The notes: generated by a model from the letters alone, not told the origin. Numbered from the stretch's first letter, positions 1-9,660 are shown. The stretch is DNA of 36,939 nucleotides from Jiella soli (GCF_020615385.1 NZ_JAJAVB010000012.1:1-36939), one strand, 5' to 3'. Numbers and translations: made by a program.

Positions 1-246
1 CAGAGTGTGAATCATAAATCAGATCCAGACAAAACCCATTCTCAAACGGTCTCTGAGTCCACCGCCGTTTGAAGCAGGTCTATCCGATGCCTCCCGTCAG
101 AGGCGATCCACGGCCGATCGCGGCCGTTTGATCAGCCTTGGCTGCCGCGTCGAAGGCAGCGGCCAGGACCATCGACTGCTCCGCGGCCCGCAAAGAGGGT
201 TTGCGGTGACGGGACGAACCGAGGCCTTCGCGACGGAAGGCGCCGT

Positions 247-765
247 TCAGCCTGGAGACAGATGGCGGAAGGCCGCGATGACCTTGCCATAGACCTCGCG
301 CTTGAACGGGACGATCAGGGACGGCAACTCATCCATGGCCTTCCACTCCCAGGCATCGAACTCTGGGGCATGTCCGCCCGGCGGCGGGTTGATCGCGATT
401 TCGCTCTCCTCGCCCTCGAAGCGGAAGGCGAACCATCTCTGGGTTTGGCCGCGATAGCGCCCCTTCAGTGCAACGCCCACCAGTTGCGGAGGCAGGTCGT
501 AGGAGATCCAGTCCGGCGCCTCGGCGAGCAGCGACACCGACTTCATGCCGGTCTCTTCGTAGAGTTCGCGCCTCGCCGCCTCGACGGGCTCCTCCCCCTC
601 GTCGATCCCGCCCTGGGGCAATTGCCAGAGCTTTTCGGCACCGGTCATCTCGCCCTTGTCCTCGACCAGCCGCCGCCCCGCCCAGACGAGCCCCTCGGAA
701 TTGAGGACCATGACCCCGACGCAGGGCCGATATGGCAGATTCTCGAACTCGACCGGCTTGGTCAT
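247..765 (-). CDS. rppH: RNA pyrophosphohydrolase (Nudix hydrolase)
   Basis: 172-residue Nudix protein, predicted to remove pyrophosphate from 5'-triphosphorylated mRNA (or hydrolyse dinucleoside polyphosphates) in the cytoplasm, which starts 5'-end-dependent decay. The Nudix box is complete: GG-IDEGE followed by [12 protein letters not shown], giving the G-x5-E-x7-RE-U-x-EE-x-G-U pattern with its Mg2+-binding glutamates. The N-terminal [11 protein letters not shown] and the WQLPQGGID segment are typical of the RppH/YgdP group. The open frame extends upstream to 855, but the ATG at 765 is preceded by TCGGAGG and is the natural family start, so the longer form is unlikely. It is followed on its 3' side by 246 bases to the window edge with no recognisable gene. 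The neighbouring cyclase is on the same strand 108 bases upstream, so the two could be cotranscribed. Family assignment is firm; the RppH versus general Ap4A hydrolase choice is by similarity. Confidence 0.93.
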   Translation of the reverse strand: MTKPVEFENLPYRPCVGVMVLNSEGLVWAGRRLVEDKGEMTGAEKLWQLPQGGIDEGEEPVEAARRELYEETGMKSVSLLAEAPDWISYDLPPQLVGVALKGRYRGQTQRWFAFRFEGEESEIAINPPPGGHAPEFDAWEWKAMDELPSLIVPFKREVYGKVIAAFRHLSPG

Positions 766-873
766 GCGGGATTCCTCCGATTTCGCGGATATGACGTTCG
801 TCTGCGCCGGGTTATCGGGCGCAGGCGTCCGGCGGCAAGGCCGCGCTGCCCGCACCGCCGACGCTGCCCTGCC

Positions 874-2457
874 CTAGGTCCGGGACGGGACCCCCTGCTT
901 GCGCAGCGCATCGAGCGCATCGGAGAGGATCGTCTGGAGCCGCGCCCGCTCGTCGGCCGTCACGCGCTCCGGATCGAGGAAGATGCGGGCCCCGTCGGTG
1001 AATTCGTTGATGACCCCGATGGTCGTCCGGCGCTCCTCGTGGATGTTCTCCACGACATAGGGAATGACCTCGCGGCTGATCCCCTTCAGCGAAATCGGCG
1101 CCAGCGGCCGCGCCCGAACGGTGTCCTCGACATGGGCGTAGGTCTCGTAGCTCATCACGATCCCGCCGGGTTCGGCGATCTGTTCGAGGCGCGCTGCCAG
1201 GTTCGCCTCGGCCCCGATGATCGTATAGTCCATGCGGTCGACGCTGCCGAAATTTCCGACATTGCAGAAGCCGGTATTGATGCCCATGCGCGCCTGGAAC
1301 GGGCGCTCGATGCCGCGCCTTCGCCATTCCGCGTTGAGCTCGACCATGCGCCGCTGCATGGCAATGGCCATGGCGACGCAGGCCTGCGCGTCTTCCCTGG
1401 TCCCCTTGGTCTCCGGGTCGCCGAAGAAGGCGAGGATCGCATCGCCGATGAACTTGTCGACCGTCGCGCCATGCTCATGCGCGATCTTCGCCATCTCGGT
1501 GAAGTACTCGTTGAGGATGGCGGTCAGCTCTTCCGGCTGCAGCCGTTCCGAAGAGACCGTGAAATCCTTGATATCAGAGAAGAAGATGGTCAGCTTCTTG
1601 CGCTCGGTGGAGATGACGACGTCGCGCTCGCCGGAGAAGATCGAGCGATAGACCTGCGGCGAGAGGTATTTCGAGATCTTCATCGAGACCGAAGCGAGGA
1701 AGGAGTTGGCATCCTCGAGTTCGCGGTTCATCCGGCCGAAGGTGCGCGCCTGGCGCCACTGCATCGAGGCGAAGGCGATGCCGAAGAGGCCGGCGCCGGC
1801 GAAATAGGTCAGGAGATATTTGAAGGAGAAAAGGTTGGCGGCGATCGGCTGCTCGACCTCGATCTCCTGGATGCCCCTGACGTCGCCGACCTTCCAGTCG
1901 CGCTTGGGGCTTTCGGGATGCGTGTTGTGGCACGAAACGCACGCCTCGCCCATGATCACGGGCGCGGCGAGCCGGATCTTGCGGTCGAACATCGAGCCGT
2001 TGACGGCGGTGATCACCGGCAGCTTTCCCTCATCGGAGCGAAACATCTTCAAGGCGTCGGTTTCGAAACCGTCCAGGCGGTGCGGCTGGCGGGAGGCGAA
2101 GACGAAATCCGAGACGAAGCGGTAGCGCATGTTCTCGCCGCGATGACCGATGACCTCGCCGAGTTCCAGCGAGAGCGTCGCCGGGATGGGGATTGCTCCG
2201 GGGATGTCGGCGTAATTGTGCGCGGCGACCGTCCGCCCGTCCGGATTGGCGAGCACCCGGCCGACGACGTTCTTGGCGTAGTAGCTGCGGATGTCGGTGA
2301 TCATCGCGTTGAGGCTGTTCGCCTGCGCGTTCAGCGCGACGTCCGAAAGGTGCCTCAGGTCGAGCCAGACGGCCACCGGAAGCAGCGCCAAAGCCAGCGC
2401 GACCGTCACCGCGAACCAGATCGGTCGCGCGTTCAGATATTGGAACAGCCGATCCAT
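874..2457 (-). CDS. Membrane class III adenylate/guanylate cyclase with haem-binding DUF3365-type sensor
   Basis: 527 residues from the chosen ATG at 2457, which follows a GAGGCGG ribosome-binding site; the frame stays open to 2604, and ATG 2490 is the alternative. A first membrane helix lies at about residues 13-31. An extracytoplasmic domain follows with a single c-type haem motif C-V-S-C-H at about 173-177 in the context ACVSCHNTHPESPK, the hallmark of the Tll0287/DUF3365 family. A second helix is at about 213-232, then a cytoplasmic class III cyclase domain (about 290-470). The cyclase has both metal aspartates (FSDIKDFT and GDAILAFFG), the purine-binding lysine (VDKFIGD) and the NLAAR Asn/Arg pair, so it should be active. 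It would make cAMP or cGMP in response to a periplasmic redox or ligand signal; the product nucleotide is not certain, though the Lys plus MDYTIIG context favours ATP. No effector gene is adjacent. Confidence 0.9.
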   Translation of the reverse strand: MDRLFQYLNARPIWFAVTVALALALLPVAVWLDLRHLSDVALNAQANSLNAMITDIRSYYAKNVVGRVLANPDGRTVAAHNYADIPGAIPIPATLSLELGEVIGHRGENMRYRFVSDFVFASRQPHRLDGFETDALKMFRSDEGKLPVITAVNGSMFDRKIRLAAPVIMGEACVSCHNTHPESPKRDWKVGDVRGIQEIEVEQPIAANLFSFKYLLTYFAGAGLFGIAFASMQWRQARTFGRMNRELEDANSFLASVSMKISKYLSPQVYRSIFSGERDVVISTERKKLTIFFSDIKDFTVSSERLQPEELTAILNEYFTEMAKIAHEHGATVDKFIGDAILAFFGDPETKGTREDAQACVAMAIAMQRRMVELNAEWRRRGIERPFQARMGINTGFCNVGNFGSVDRMDYTIIGAEANLAARLEQIAEPGGIVMSYETYAHVEDTVRARPLAPISLKGISREVIPYVVENIHEERRTTIGVINEFTDGARIFLDPERVTADERARLQTILSDALDALRKQGVPSRT

Positions 2458-2630
2458 CGAATCCGCCTCGCTCAAGGCCCCGCCGATCATAGCGGATAAC
2501 GGCCCTTCAGGGGGAGTGGCAGGACGGTGCTTCGCTCGGAAATCCGCGGCAGGCGCTTGGGCAGAGCCAGCGACCGCCGGCAGGCCCCCAAAAGGGCTTT
2601 TCACCCGCGACGGCGCGTCCGACTGAGCCG

Positions 2631-3692
<1,062 letters not shown>

Positions 3693-3703
3693 TTCGCTTC
3701 CCC

Positions 3704-4753
3704 TTACTGCGGCAGTTCGATCTGCATCTTCACGTCGCTCGGCGGCGCCGAGGCCGCGATCTCGAAGGCCTTGACGCTCTCGTCGAAATCGAAGGTGCGG
3801 GTGATCAGCGGCTTCACGTCGATCGCGCCGGAAGACAGCATCGCGACGCAGCGCGGAAAGACGTGGGCATAGCGGAAGATGTTCTCGACGCGTGCCTCGC
3901 GGACCATCGCCGCGCCCGCGTCGTAGGCAATCGGATCCGGCTGTCCGCCGATCATCACCACGCATCCGCCGGGCGCCAAAGGCTCGAAGACCTGCGCCGC
4001 GGCCTTGGGCGAACCCGTCGCCTCGAACACGACGTCGCAGCCCCAGCCGTCGGTATCGGCCTTGACGCGCTCGACGACGCTCTCCTGGCCGGCTTGGACA
4101 CCGATGATCGCCGGGCTCAGGCTTGCGGCGATCTCGAGCTTCTTTTCCGCAAGGTCGGTGACGTAGACCCGCGCGCAGCCGCCGGCGATCGCCGACAGCG
4201 CCGTGACGAGGCCGATCGGCCCCGCCCCCATCACCACCGCGATGTCGCCGGGCTTGATCCGCGCCTTCGTCGCGGCGTGAACGCCGACGGCGAGCGGCTC
4301 GACCATGGCGGCTTCGGCGAAGCTGACATTGTCCGGCAGCTTGAAGGTGAAGGCTTCCGGGTGGACGCAGGTCGGGCGAAGGATGCCGTGCACCGGCGGC
4401 GTCGCCCAGAAGCGCACCGCCGGATCCACATTGTACATGCCGAGACGGGTCGCCTTGGAGTTCGGATCGGGAATGCCGGGCTCCATGCAGACGCGGTCGC
4501 CGGCCTTCAGTGTGGCAACCTCGGAGCCGGTCTCGATGACCGTGCCGGAGGCCTCGTGGCCGAGGATCATCGGCTCCTTCACGACGAAGGGGCCGATCCG
4601 GCCATGGGTGTAGTAGTGGACGTCCGACCCGCAGATGCCGACGGTGTGGAGCTTGATGCGGACGTCGCGCGGGCCGAGCGTTTCCTCTTCCCTCTCGATC
4701 GGGAAATCGCGGAGCGACAGTTCGTCCTTGCGTTCCAGGACCAGGGATTTCAT
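3704..4753 (-). CDS. Zinc-dependent polyol dehydrogenase (xylitol/sorbitol dehydrogenase family)
   Basis: 349-residue medium-chain dehydrogenase predicted to oxidise a polyol to a ketose with NAD+. Catalytic zinc ligands are visible: Cys41 (GICGSD), His66-Glu67 (GHEASG) and Glu152 (EPLAVGVHA). The Rossmann glycines are GAGPIG (176-181), with an acidic residue at the end of beta-2 (Asp200) favouring NAD+. The usual lobe of four structural-zinc cysteines is replaced by a cysteine-free stretch (about 91-115), as in animal sorbitol dehydrogenases. The ATG at 4753 has GAAAGG upstream, is 5 bases after the small membrane protein gene, and fits the family start; a frame extension to 4873 is spurious. 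Its placement inside the importer operon ties the imported substrate to this enzyme. Xylitol is favoured because an L-xylulose reductase-like gene lies across the divergent promoter, but sorbitol, ribitol and arabitol cannot be excluded. Confidence 0.9.
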   Translation of the reverse strand: MKSLVLERKDELSLRDFPIEREEETLGPRDVRIKLHTVGICGSDVHYYTHGRIGPFVVKEPMILGHEASGTVIETGSEVATLKAGDRVCMEPGIPDPNSKATRLGMYNVDPAVRFWATPPVHGILRPTCVHPEAFTFKLPDNVSFAEAAMVEPLAVGVHAATKARIKPGDIAVVMGAGPIGLVTALSAIAGGCARVYVTDLAEKKLEIAASLSPAIIGVQAGQESVVERVKADTDGWGCDVVFEATGSPKAAAQVFEPLAPGGCVVMIGGQPDPIAYDAGAAMVREARVENIFRYAHVFPRCVAMLSSGAIDVKPLITRTFDFDESVKAFEIAASAPPSDVKMQIELPQ

Positions 4754-4758
4754 GGCAG

Positions 4759-5028
4759 TCAGCCTTTCCAGACGATGTAGATGCCGATGAGGCCGGCAAT
4801 AATGTTGGCGATCACGAGCGGCAGACCGGCCGGCTCGAGGAAGCGCAGCCAGAACAGGCAGAGCGCCACCCATATGATCACCGAAATGAAGATCCGGTCG
4901 AACCAGTTCGTCTGGATCGGCAGGAAGCCGTGGCGCTCCTTGCGGTCGATCGGCGATTGCCGGCTCTCCTCCTCCTGTTCCAGGAGGTTGATCGGGGTCT
5001 CGATGTCGCGCGTGTCGGTCCGGGTCAA
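4759..5028 (-). CDS. Small two-helix membrane protein of the polyol ABC operon
   Basis: 89-residue protein with a charged N-terminal half (about 1-42) and two predicted membrane helices at about 44-62 (rich in Ile, Trp, Leu) and 68-87, ending in Trp-Lys-Gly. It lies between the second permease gene (4-base gap) and the dehydrogenase gene (5-base gap), so it is translated as part of the operon. No ATG or GTG is available in frame. The start appears to be TTG at 5028, with AAGGATG just upstream; the next ATG on that side is out of frame. I do not recognise a named family. Small membrane proteins of this kind accompany some CUT1-type importers in rhizobia, and an accessory or stabilising role for the permease pair is an inference. 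Confidence 0.75.
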   Translation of the reverse strand: MTRTDTRDIETPINLLEQEEESRQSPIDRKERHGFLPIQTNWFDRIFISVIIWVALCLFWLRFLEPAGLPLVIANIIAGLIGIYIVWKG

Positions 5029-5032
5029 GACG

Positions 5033-5869
5033 TCATCCTTTCACCGCCCCGAATGTCAGGCCCGCCACGATATGGCGCTGCACCAGGCTGAAGATGATCA
5101 GCGCCGGGATCAGCGTGAAGACCGAGATCGTCGCCATCACGCCCCACTCCGTCCCGGTCGTCGTGACATATTCCGAAAGGCCGGTCGTCAGCGTACGGGC
5201 ATTGAAGTTCGTCAAGGTGGCGGCGAGGAGATACTCGTTCCAGGCAAAGACCCAGGTGAGGATCAGCGTCACCGCGACTCCCGGCCGTGCCAGCGGCAGC
5301 ACGATCTCGGTGATCACGGTCCAGGCGCTCGCGCCGTCGACGAAGGCGGCCTCGTCGAGTTCCTTCGGGATCGAGTCGAGGGTGGGTCGCAGGGTCCAGA
5401 TCGCGAAGGGCAGGTTGAAGGTGCAATAGACGAGGATCATGCCGATCTTGGAATCCAGAAGCGTGAAATCGCCGACCCGGTAGACCTGGGTGAGCAGCAG
5501 GAACAGCGGCAGCAGGAAGACGGCCGGCGGCGCCATGCGGTTGGTGATCGTCCAGAAGAAGATCGATTCCTTGCCGCCGAGATTGAAGCGGCTGAGCGCA
5601 TAGCAGGCGAGGAAGCCGAGGATCGTGACGAGCACCGCGTTGCCGGTCGAGATGATCAGCGAGTTCGCCATGTAGCCGCGCAGCGTCTCGTCGTTGAGGA
5701 CGTTGATGTAGTTCTTCCAGTAGACGGATTTGAGGATCACGTCGGGCGTCGAGAACAGCTCCACCGCCGGCTTCACCGAGATGACGAACAGCCAGTAGAT
5801 CGGAAACATCGTGAGGAAGCTGACGACGATCCAGAACAGAAGATTGGCCCAGGTTCTGTAGCGCTTCAT
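5033..5869 (-). CDS. ABC transporter permease, MalG-type (polyol importer)
   Basis: 278-residue inner-membrane permease with about six hydrophobic helices. The cytoplasmic coupling (EAA) motif is clear: a segment ELDEAAFVDGASAWTVITEI followed by LPLARPG, where the ATPase docks. N-terminal helix about 10-32; the protein ends GLTFGAVKG, a typical MalG-like C terminus. The preferred start is the ATG at 5869, 4 bases past the stop of the partner permease; the preceding in-frame TTG (5872) is ignored. Together with the 5874-6749 product it forms the heterodimeric membrane pore of the polyol importer. Confidence 0.93.
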   Translation of the reverse strand: MKRYRTWANLLFWIVVSFLTMFPIYWLFVISVKPAVELFSTPDVILKSVYWKNYINVLNDETLRGYMANSLIISTGNAVLVTILGFLACYALSRFNLGGKESIFFWTITNRMAPPAVFLLPLFLLLTQVYRVGDFTLLDSKIGMILVYCTFNLPFAIWTLRPTLDSIPKELDEAAFVDGASAWTVITEIVLPLARPGVAVTLILTWVFAWNEYLLAATLTNFNARTLTTGLSEYVTTTGTEWGVMATISVFTLIPALIIFSLVQRHIVAGLTFGAVKG

Positions 5870-5873
5870 CAAA

Positions 5874-6749
5874 TCAGGCCTTCTTGTTGCGCGGCGCGAT
5901 CAGCGCGACGTAGAGCAGCCAGCACGAGACGATGGTGAGGTAGAGGACGATGATCGACACCGCCGAACCGTAGCCGTAATTCGTCTTCGGAAAGACTTCC
6001 TTGAAGATGTGCACGCCGAGGTAGCGGGTCGCCGAGCCCGGTCCGCCGCCGGTCAGCATCAGGACCTCGTCGACGATGCGCAGGGCGTCCATCAGGCGGA
6101 TGAAGACGGTCGCAAGCAGCGCCGGCGCGATCATCGGCAAGGTGATGTGCCAGAAGATCTGGCGCTTGCCCGCCCCGTCGATCTGCGCCTGCTCGAACGG
6201 GTCCGTCGGCAGCGACACGAGCGCGGCGATCAGCGTCAGCGTGACGAGCGGCGTCCAGTGCCAGACGTCCATGACGACGGTGACGGTGAAGGCCGCGACG
6301 GCGCTGGTGCCGATATTGAGGTCGTAGCCGAACCAGGAGTGCAGCAGCGACGGGATGATCCCGATCGACGGGGTCGTCATCAGCTTCCAGATCGAGCCGA
6401 CAATGATCGGCGCCATGATCAGCGGCAGCGTGTGGATCGTCCGGAAGATCGCCCTGCCCGGAAAATCCTTCAGGAGCGCCTGTGCAAGGAAATAGCCGAT
6501 GATCACTTCGCTGAGGACGGCGAAGAAGACGAAGGCGACGGTCACCCCTAGGGAGGACAGGAAGCCGGTGTCGAAGACGAGGGCGCGGAAGTTGTCGGCG
6601 CCGTTGTAGATCACGGTCGGATCTGCGGCGAACGGGTTCCACTGATGGAAGGCGAGCCAGAGCACGTAGAAGAACGGCACGACGCCGAAGAAGAAGAGGA
6701 TCACCAGCGTCGGCGAGAGAAGGATCCAGCCCAGCCTATTGGATTGCAT
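5874..6749 (-). CDS. ABC transporter permease, MalF-type (polyol importer)
   Basis: 291-residue inner-membrane permease beginning MQSNRLGWILLSPTLVILFF, the usual first helix of CUT1 permeases. The coupling motif is DPFEQAQIDGAGKRQIFWHI followed by LPMIAPAL. Six predicted helices; a GGGPGSATRYLG loop common to sugar and polyol MalF-type subunits precedes the last helix. ATG at 6749. It is separated from the upstream binding-protein gene by 207 bases that hold a stem-loop close to the binding-protein stop, and is followed after 4 bases by the second permease. Confidence 0.93.
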   Translation of the reverse strand: MQSNRLGWILLSPTLVILFFFGVVPFFYVLWLAFHQWNPFAADPTVIYNGADNFRALVFDTGFLSSLGVTVAFVFFAVLSEVIIGYFLAQALLKDFPGRAIFRTIHTLPLIMAPIIVGSIWKLMTTPSIGIIPSLLHSWFGYDLNIGTSAVAAFTVTVVMDVWHWTPLVTLTLIAALVSLPTDPFEQAQIDGAGKRQIFWHITLPMIAPALLATVFIRLMDALRIVDEVLMLTGGGPGSATRYLGVHIFKEVFPKTNYGYGSAVSIIVLYLTIVSCWLLYVALIAPRNKKA

Positions 6750-6912
6750 TGCGCCGTCCTTCTTCGAGGCACATCATTTCGTGAGAATGGCAGCGTTCGC
6801 TGGTAGCTCCGCCGCACGGCCTGGAGACGTGGCCGAGCTCTCGCATGACGCTCGGCAGCGGCCGCACCCAGTCGCAAAGGCCGGCGTCGGCCGATCGGCC
6901 AGCGGCGCGCGG

Positions 6913-6943
6913 CGACGGGCCGCCACAAGGTCGCGGCCCGTCG
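6913..6943 (-). terminator. Intercistronic stem-loop after the binding-protein gene
   Basis: GACGGGCCG (6914-6922) pairs with CGGCCCGTC (6934-6942), extended by one C-G pair, with an 11-base loop. It lies 14 bases beyond the stop of the solute-binding protein gene on the minus strand and has no T-tract after it. Such a hairpin is expected to protect the binding-protein message from 3' decay or partly terminate transcription, so that binding protein is made in excess over the permeases. The pairing is seen; the effect is inferred. Confidence 0.5.
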
Positions 6944-6956
6944 TCTTGGCTACGTC

Positions 6957-8408
6957 CTACTTGCGATAGCCGAGGGACTTCAGCTCTTCCTCGGTCTTCG
7001 CCGCCATCTGGTCGAGACCGTCGTCCACGCCGACATTGCCGGTCAGGATCTGGTAGAAGATCGGCGTGGTCGCCTCGATGACCTGGCGGTGGAACGGATA
7101 GGGCGGAGCGCCCTGGAACAGCTTGCCGTCGTCGCGCAGCATCGAGTAGTAGCCGCCGAGCTTCTTGTCGATCTCTTGCACCTTCGGGGTATCGTAGGTG
7201 GAGGTCAGCGTGATGCGCGAGCCGGCAGCGGCCCAGTCTTCCTGGACTTCGGGCAGAGCGAGGAACTGCAGGAAGAGCAGCGCGGCGTCCTGGTTCTTGG
7301 AGGTGACCGGCAGGCCGAACGCGCCGCCGTCATAGTAGCCGATATAGCCCTTGCCGCTTTCGGCATCCTCCATGACACCCGGCTCAAGCGGCGGCAGCGC
7401 CACGCCGACATCGCCGACGACCTTCGACTTCTCCTCGTCGGTCGCGATCCAGGCGGCGTTCTCGCCATAGACCAGACCCTGCGCGGCGCGGCCGGCGGCA
7501 AAGGTCGTCGCGACCTCGGTCCAGGTCGACTGCACCGATTCCGGCGGAGCGATGTCGCGCATCGACAGCCACCACTTCAGCGCCTTCTTCGCCTCGGGCG
7601 AGTTCATCGTACCGCCGTTCTCGACGGTCGCGGCATAGTTCTTGTCGACGTTGATGCCCCAATTGTAGACGCCGAAGGTCGGGGCGACGGATTCGAAGTA
7701 TTCGTACCAGGACGCCGGATGGCCGGTATGGGCCTGGGCGGTCGTGCCCCACAGGTCCATGCCCTTTTCCTTGCCGTAATCGGTAAAGAACTTGGCGATC
7801 TCGGCATAGTCCTCATGCGTCTTGGCCGGCTTCAGCTCCTTGCCGGTCTTCTCCTTGAAGGCCGCCTGGACGTCCGGGTCGTTGAAGAGGTCCGTCCGAT
7901 AGAGATAGACCTTGATGAAGGCCTCCATCGGCATGCCGTAGAGATCGCCGTTGGTGCCATGGAAATTGTCGGCGAAGGACGTCAGATTCTCCTCGGAGTA
8001 TTCCGGCGCCTTCAGATCGGCGTGGTCCTTCAGCGACTTCGTGATGTCGACGAGGAAATTGCGCGACAGATAGGCGTAGATGATGTCCTGCTCGATATAG
8101 ACCATGTCATAGATGCCGGTCTTGGCCTCCATGTCCTTGATGGCCTTGTCGTACATCTGGTCCCAGGACGTGGTCTCGATCTGCACGTCGATGCCGGTCA
8201 GATCCTCGAACTTTGGCGCCAGCACGTCGGCGATGTAGTTCGATGCCGGGGTCGACTCGGTCACGCCGCGCAGCGTGACGCCATCGAACTGCTTGCCGGC
8301 GTTCTGCCACCAATCGGCATTCTTGATCTCGATGTCCTGCGCGAAGGCGGCACCCGCCATCATCGTCAGGGCGAGCACGGACGTGCTCAGCCTATAGGCA
8401 AACTTCAT
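6957..8408 (-). CDS. ABC transporter periplasmic solute-binding protein (family 1, polyol/sugar)
   Basis: 483-residue exported protein. Signal peptide about 1-23 (positively charged start, hydrophobic core, AGAAFA before Gln-Asp). The mature part has the family 1 (MalE-like) layout: DVLAPKFEDLTGIDVQIETTSWDQMYDKA near the N terminus, LYGMPMEAFIKVYLYRTDLF in the hinge region and LPVTSKNQDAALLFLQFLA in the second lobe. Several tryptophans and tyrosines (WYEYF, KWWLSM) are consistent with a sugar or polyol site. The ATG at 8408 sits 7 bases after GGGAGGAG; the frame is open to 8465 but upstream residues do not look like a signal peptide. First gene of the minus-strand operon, divergent from the SorC regulator, so probably controlled by it. 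Ligand not determinable from sequence. Confidence 0.92.
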   Translation of the reverse strand: MKFAYRLSTSVLALTMMAGAAFAQDIEIKNADWWQNAGKQFDGVTLRGVTESTPASNYIADVLAPKFEDLTGIDVQIETTSWDQMYDKAIKDMEAKTGIYDMVYIEQDIIYAYLSRNFLVDITKSLKDHADLKAPEYSEENLTSFADNFHGTNGDLYGMPMEAFIKVYLYRTDLFNDPDVQAAFKEKTGKELKPAKTHEDYAEIAKFFTDYGKEKGMDLWGTTAQAHTGHPASWYEYFESVAPTFGVYNWGINVDKNYAATVENGGTMNSPEAKKALKWWLSMRDIAPPESVQSTWTEVATTFAAGRAAQGLVYGENAAWIATDEEKSKVVGDVGVALPPLEPGVMEDAESGKGYIGYYDGGAFGLPVTSKNQDAALLFLQFLALPEVQEDWAAAGSRITLTSTYDTPKVQEIDKKLGGYYSMLRDDGKLFQGAPPYPFHRQVIEATTPIFYQILTGNVGVDDGLDQMAAKTEEELKSLGYRK

Positions 8409-8482
8409 CAACTCCTCCCATTCGCTCCCGAGGTCACGGCGATGCGAGCCTCGCCCTCGCCGCACGACCTCCGAGAGCCACC

Positions 8483-8546
8483 ATGCAAATGTATGGAGTA
8501 CGATGCAAGTGAAATTTTACAGGTGTATGGCTTGTAAATCATTTGC
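8483..8546. promoter_or_regulatory. Candidate SorC-family operator in the divergent polyol promoter
   Basis: In the AT-rich divergent spacer, GCAAATG (8485-8491) is matched by the inverted CATTTGC (8540-8546). ATGCAAATG (8483) recurs as ATGCAAGTG (8503), exactly 20 bases apart (two helical turns). TTTACA and TGTAAA form an inner inverted pair (8516-8521 and 8533-8538). SorC-type regulators bind such repeated sites. The repeats are seen directly; the link to the adjacent regulator is inferred from position. Confidence 0.45.
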
Positions 8547-8600
8547 GCGCCGTGCCATCTTCCTCAATCCGTGAGGGGGAGCGGACAGGGCGGGAACAAG

Positions 8601-9599
8601 ATGATCCGGGAGGCACAGGAAGACGGCGAGGCCTTCGCGGCCGAGGTGTGCTGGCACTACTACGTCAACGGCATGACACAGGCCGAGATCGCCAAGCGCC
8701 TGGAGACCACGCGGTTGCGTGTGAACCAGGCCATCCAGCGCGCGAAGTCGCTGGGCATGGTCAAGGTCCAGATCGAGTCGCCCTTCGTCGCACGGATCGA
8801 ACTGCAGGAGCGGCTGCGCCGGGAACTTGGCATCGAACGGGCCATCGTCGCCCCTGCCCGGCGCGACGAATACGACTATCACGGTGCCGTCGGGGCGGCG
8901 CTGGCCTCGTTCATGGCCGAGCGGCTCCGCGCCAAGACCTGGAGGATGATCGGCGTCTCCTGGGGCATGACCCTGGAAGCGGCGATCCGGAAGCTGCCCA
9001 ATCTCGTCAATCCCGATCTTGAGATCGTCTCTATGCTGGGCGGCACCATGCAGGGCGCGTCCTTCAATTCGTTCAGCATCGCCTCGGGTTTGGCGGCGCG
9101 GCTGGGGGCGAGCTACTCGCTGCTCGCAGCGCCGATCTTTCTGTCGGAGGGGGTCGATCGCGACGTCTTTCTCTCGCAGAAGATCTTCGCCGACCACTTC
9201 CGCAAGTTCGAGGCCCTCGACGCCGCGATCCTGACGGCGAGCGACATTTCCGACCGCTCCTATCTCGTCGCCAACGGGCTGCCGCAGGAATACTCGGCCG
9301 CCGACATCACCAATGCAGGCGCGATCGGCGACGTGCTCGGCCGCTTCCTCGACGAGAAGGGCCAGCCAATCGCACATGCGCTCGACCGGCGCACGATCGG
9401 CGTCGATCTCGACGTGGTCGAACGCACGCCGGAGAAGATCATGGCGGCGGCCGGCCAACACAAGGTGGGGATCATCCGCGCGGCTTCGCGGCGCGGTCTG
9501 ATCGACACGCTGATCACCGACGACGTGACCGCCGAGCTGCTTCTGAAGGCCGGCGACGACACGGTTGCGGACGCGACCCGGAAACGGCGCGCCGGATGA
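8601..9599 (+). CDS. SorC/DeoR-type sugar-binding transcriptional regulator
   Basis: 332-residue regulator. An N-terminal helix-turn-helix lies at about 24-46 (GMTQAEIAKRLETTRLRVNQ), followed by the SorC sugar/phosphosugar-binding domain (about 60-320) with typical stretches VGAALASFMAERL, GVSWGMTLEAAI and VSMLGG. EryD of the brucella/rhizobium erythritol system belongs to the same family. The ATG at 8601 is preceded by GGGCGGGAA; an in-frame GTG at 8571 lacks a ribosome-binding site. It heads the plus-strand gene set (epimerase and three SDRs) and faces the importer operon across about 190 bases containing repeated AT-rich elements, so it probably controls both directions, with a polyol-derived inducer. 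Confidence 0.9.
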   Translation: MIREAQEDGEAFAAEVCWHYYVNGMTQAEIAKRLETTRLRVNQAIQRAKSLGMVKVQIESPFVARIELQERLRRELGIERAIVAPARRDEYDYHGAVGAALASFMAERLRAKTWRMIGVSWGMTLEAAIRKLPNLVNPDLEIVSMLGGTMQGASFNSFSIASGLAARLGASYSLLAAPIFLSEGVDRDVFLSQKIFADHFRKFEALDAAILTASDISDRSYLVANGLPQEYSAADITNAGAIGDVLGRFLDEKGQPIAHALDRRTIGVDLDVVERTPEKIMAAAGQHKVGIIRAASRRGLIDTLITDDVTAELLLKAGDDTVADATRKRRAG

Positions 9600-9660
9600 C
9601 CCTTGGGCCGCCTCGCCCGCAAGGACGACGACGGTATTTCGACTTCTGGGAGGAAAAGTC

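Noticed and set aside
111-126. CGGCCG-ATCG-CGGCCG palindrome in the left 246-base edge
   Set aside because: Short palindromes of this composition are expected by chance in GC-rich DNA; no T-tract and no gene context.
262-2499. Very long plus-strand open frame opposite rppH and the cyclase
   Set aside because: Arginine- and aspartate-rich composition without any domain, wholly antisense to two clear genes; a GC-bias artefact.
2575-2605. GCCC/GGGC hairpin followed by TTTT upstream of the cyclase
   Set aside because: Only four pairs, on the plus strand where no gene ends; not a convincing terminator.
3693-4799. Apparent N-terminal extension of the ABC ATPase across the dehydrogenase gene
   Set aside because: It is the dehydrogenase gene read in the wrong frame; the ATPase proper starts at the TTG at 3692 with a ribosome-binding site.
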